A stretch of 17,428 nucleotides of DNA from Bacteroidota bacterium (lineage in GTDB: Bacteria > Bacteroidota > Rhodothermia > Balneolales > HLUCCA01): the NCBI GenBank assembly GCA_003448835.1, contig DLXM01000046.1, positions 1-17,428 on the forward strand, given 5' to 3'. The translations under genes and the position numbers were made by a program. Position 1 is the stretch's first letter. Each line of letters begins with the position of its first letter. The notes under the pieces were generated by a model. It was not told the DNA's origin. It did not search any database and saw nothing but the letters and a program-made list of their open reading frames with translations. Positions 15,320 to 17,428 of this stretch are shown piece by piece.

Positions 15320-16151
15320 TCAAGCTAAATCTATACTTACACTAATGCTTTGTGGTGTTATGATTTTCCCATTGGTGGGTCAATCAATGCCGTTTTATAT
15401 CACATTGGCAGAGCATTCATCCACGCTGAGTATAGCTGGTGGGAATAACTCAGAGTTTGCCACACCAAACACAAATTTGGTGCAAATCAATTTAGGTGAG
15501 AATGTTTTAAAGGGTGTCTCTACTACAGCCGGATTGAGTACATCCTTAAAAACAATATCAGTTGGGTATGATTCTGAACTGGCACTAACTGTCCCAAATG
15601 ATGATTCTCCCGCTTTAGCTACCTTGAAAAGCAGGTTCGCAGAGCCTATTTATTACCGGGCTGAACTGAGTCATCAATTTACAGATGCATATACAGGTGA
15701 AACCACCAGCTCCTATGGCTCCATTTGGTTCAGCAAGGATATGTACAAAATTGATACACCGGATCAATTAATTTTAGTTCGTGATCTTATTTCAACGGTT
15801 TATAATAAAAGCCAAAACAAAGTAATTATTAGCCAATATGATCCAGAGGCTGATGATTTTGCCCCATCACGTTATTTTTCGGGAAATCGGGATTCCTACA
15901 ACAGCACCGATATCATCAATGAAGATGGTACAAAGACCATCAAGATTATTGCTGACGATGCATTTGAATTGTTCACGGAAGTTGATATCAAATTGTCTCG
16001 TGATGGAAATCCAGTTCAAATAGATGCAGTCGATCAAATGGAAAATACAATCAGGACCACATTTCGATTTGGTCGATTTGAAAAAATTCAGGAAGCTGTA
16101 TTTACTATCTCGTATCCATCGGATGCCGAAATCGTGGATATGAGGCCATAG
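15312..16151 (+). CDS. lolA: Outer-membrane lipoprotein carrier protein LolA, with long N-terminal extension
   Basis: LolA carries lipoproteins through the periplasm from the inner to the outer membrane. The 279-residue product starts with a signal peptide (hydrophobic core about 7-23, probable cleavage after GQS near 25). The LolA fold spans about 101-265, starting ALATLKSRFAEPIYYRAELS, then GSIWFSKDMYKIDTPDQLIL (136-155), VYNKSQNKVIISQYDPEADD (163-182) and ending around NTIRTTFRFGRFE. This order matches LolA of Bacteroidota, and lolA commonly follows ftsK there. Between signal peptide and domain lie about 75 extra residues, rich in Ser, Thr and Asn, that normal LolA lacks. I chose the ATG at 15312, overlapping the ftsK stop, over 15270 because it puts the signal peptide at the N-terminus. 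Family assignment is from pattern, so moderate. Confidence 0.8.
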   Translation: MLNQAKSILTLMLCGVMIFPLVGQSMPFYITLAEHSSTLSIAGGNNSEFATPNTNLVQINLGENVLKGVSTTAGLSTSLKTISVGYDSELALTVPNDDSPALATLKSRFAEPIYYRAELSHQFTDAYTGETTSSYGSIWFSKDMYKIDTPDQLILVRDLISTVYNKSQNKVIISQYDPEADDFAPSRYFSGNRDSYNSTDIINEDGTKTIKIIADDAFELFTEVDIKLSRDGNPVQIDAVDQMENTIRTTFRFGRFEKIQEAVFTISYPSDAEIVDMRP

Positions 16152-16152
16152 C

Positions 16153-17199
16153 ATGAAAAGTAGGGTTGCTCAGGTTGTCATCGGTCTTGGAATTGCAGCG
16201 GTTTTTGTGGCATTAAGTTTGCGTCAGGTTAATGTTGCGGATGTTGCTACTGAATTGCGTTCAATCAGTTTATGGTGGATCATCCCGTATTTTTTTGTCG
16301 TTTTATTGAGTCATTTAGCTCGTGCCGAACGCTGGAAGCTATTGCTCGATGATGAAGCGGACATGAAAAATTCGAGAATGGTGATGATGTCGGCTATTAT
16401 GTACGGATATATTACAAATATCGTTGTTCCACGTGCCGGCGAAGTGTTTCGAGCCGTATATGCCGGGCGACATTCCGGGATTCAATCTACAAAACTATTC
16501 GGCACTATCATCCTGGAGCGAATTATCGATGTCTTTATGATGCTTGTGATGTTGTTAATTACGTTTATGATCATTGTGCGAGATCCTAATGTGTTAAATC
16601 AAATATTCGGTACGGATGGAGCCTTTTATATTCAGCAATTGACTTCTGCGACCGGTTTATCAATAATTGCATTAGGTCTAATACTCACTTTATCTATTCT
16701 GTGGTATTTAAGAAATAAACACCAGACCCAATCGGGTTCAGATGAAGTTGAATTGACACCTGATCATGAAATCCATCCAATCGGATTTAAAAATAAATTG
16801 AGTGGTTGGATCAAGAATTTCTTTCGTGGCGTTATATCCATTAGAAAACTCAAAAACTGGCCACTTTTTGTAGTTTATACCCTTGCAATCTGGATGTGTT
16901 ATATTTTGACTTCCCTGTTGCCTTTCTACGCATTTGGTGTATTTTCTGGTTTTGGGTTAGAAGAAGCATTTGTAATTACTGTTGTTGGAGCCGTTGGTGT
17001 GGCTTTACCATCTCCAGGGGGGATTGGAACCTATCATTACATGGTTCAAACCGGATTAGTTGTATTATATTCAATATCACCAATTACCGCACTAAGTTAT
17101 GCGACAATCGGGCATTTTATTAATATTATGTGCTTGATTGTCATATCAATAGTGCTTTTTTTGATGAATACTTTATACCAAAAACGAAATCCTGCATAA
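16153..17199 (+). CDS. Flippase-like / lysylphosphatidylglycerol synthase transmembrane family protein
   Basis: This 348-residue integral membrane protein belongs to the UPF0104/LPG_synthase_TM group, whose characterised relatives move lipids or glycolipids or carry the membrane part of MprF. About seven or eight hydrophobic segments are visible (for example 7-22, 41-56, 77-92, 118-142, 167-184, 236-262, 271-288, 318-340). Family landmarks are RAERWKLLL (57-65), TNIVVPRAGEVFRA (88-101), LERIIDV (121-127) and the LPSPGGIGTYHY stretch (285-296). A soluble loop of about 50 residues (188-236) interrupts the middle. No aminoacyl-transferase domain is attached, so it is not an MprF-type lipid synthase. 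It starts 1 bp after lolA, with GAGG 7 bp before the ATG, and closes the cluster. Its lipid substrate is unknown. Confidence 0.87.
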   Translation: MKSRVAQVVIGLGIAAVFVALSLRQVNVADVATELRSISLWWIIPYFFVVLLSHLARAERWKLLLDDEADMKNSRMVMMSAIMYGYITNIVVPRAGEVFRAVYAGRHSGIQSTKLFGTIILERIIDVFMMLVMLLITFMIIVRDPNVLNQIFGTDGAFYIQQLTSATGLSIIALGLILTLSILWYLRNKHQTQSGSDEVELTPDHEIHPIGFKNKLSGWIKNFFRGVISIRKLKNWPLFVVYTLAIWMCYILTSLLPFYAFGVFSGFGLEEAFVITVVGAVGVALPSPGGIGTYHYMVQTGLVVLYSISPITALSYATIGHFINIMCLIVISIVLFLMNTLYQKRNPA

Positions 17200-17280
17200 A
17201 CCATACCTTTTTCAACAATTGAACGTTGATGGTATCATGATGTAGAACCGCTAATTATCCTTATCTTTATTGCTGAAACC

Positions 17281-17428
17281 ATGTATTTACATAAAAAACA
17301 TAATACCAACCCAGCTTTGAACAAGTTCGTTTTTGTTAGTTTGATGTTGATTTTTCCGGCTATGATTGTTGCACAGGATGCTGCTGCGCCGGGATCTCTG
17401 TTACCTGATATTGACCCTCAGGATATAG
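17281..17428 (+). CDS. Exported protein, N-terminal 49 residues (cut by window edge)
   Basis: An ATG at 17281 opens a frame that runs to the window end without a stop. The start has a basic region (MYLHKKHNTNPALNK), a hydrophobic core (FVFVSLMLIFPAMIV) and a likely signal-peptidase site after VAQ (about residue 33). A segment APGSLLPDIDPQDI follows. The protein is therefore probably exported to the periplasm or outer membrane. No family can be assigned from this fragment. It lies 81 bp after the flippase-like gene, and no good terminator or promoter is visible in the gap, so cotranscription with the upstream cluster is possible. No Shine-Dalgarno sequence is seen, and the start is chosen because it gives a proper signal peptide. 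Confidence 0.68.
   Translation, partial: MYLHKKHNTNPALNKFVFVSLMLIFPAMIVAQDAAAPGSLLPDIDPQDI

Noticed and set aside
17203..17235. Imperfect stem after the flippase-like gene as a terminator
   Set aside because: ATACC/GGTAT and TCAAC/GTTGA can pair, but unequal bulges separate them and no T run follows.

Overview
The window looks like chromosomal housekeeping DNA from a Bacteroidota-related (FCB group) bacterium. The guess rests on four family traits: the Bacteroidota-style FabI, an S16 protein with a long Ala/Glu-rich tail, an Mrp without its CxxC pair, and a TrmD with the HYKGVDQRV motif. Two genes, fabI and rpsP, have clear AGGAG ribosome binding sites. That is uncommon in classical Bacteroidia and would fit a Balneola/Rhodothermus-like relative better; this placement is inference. 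There are no rRNA or tRNA genes, no CRISPR array, and no transposase or phage gene.

Layout. Bases 1-5103 are a minus-strand block. Read in the direction of transcription it is fabI, a rho-independent terminator, ruvC, ruvA, a 402-bp repeat-rich non-coding stretch, an OmpR/PhoB-type response regulator overlapping its sensor kinase, and the start of manC (cut by the window edge). A divergent promoter region separates fabI from a plus-strand translation/secretion block, ffh-rpsP-rimM-trmD-rplS (5352-9037). This ends at a strong terminator shared with the convergent gene mrp (9122-10213, minus). A second divergent region leads to a dense plus-strand cluster: cupin, gcvT, comB, ftsK, lolA and a flippase-like membrane protein (10457-17199). 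The next gene, an exported protein, is cut by the right edge.

How the genes work together. RuvA and RuvC serve Holliday-junction processing; RuvB is not here. ffh (protein targeting) with S16, RimM, TrmD and L19 is a conserved protein-synthesis cluster. The ftsK-lolA-flippase run joins chromosome segregation at division with envelope lipid and lipoprotein traffic. gcvT (one-carbon metabolism) and comB (sulfonate metabolism) sit just upstream with gaps of 4 and 1 bp, so the run from gcvT to the flippase is probably one transcript.

I found no clear new multi-gene system. The least explained parts are non-coding. One is a mosaic of octamer repeats and duplicated hairpins in front of the two-component operon (2596-2893), with a related purine tract between ruvC and ruvA. 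The other is a diverged second copy of the sensor kinase's 3' end just downstream of that gene (691-716). Among the proteins, the long extra N-terminal region of LolA, the cupin without metal ligands and the isolated comB deserve a second look.
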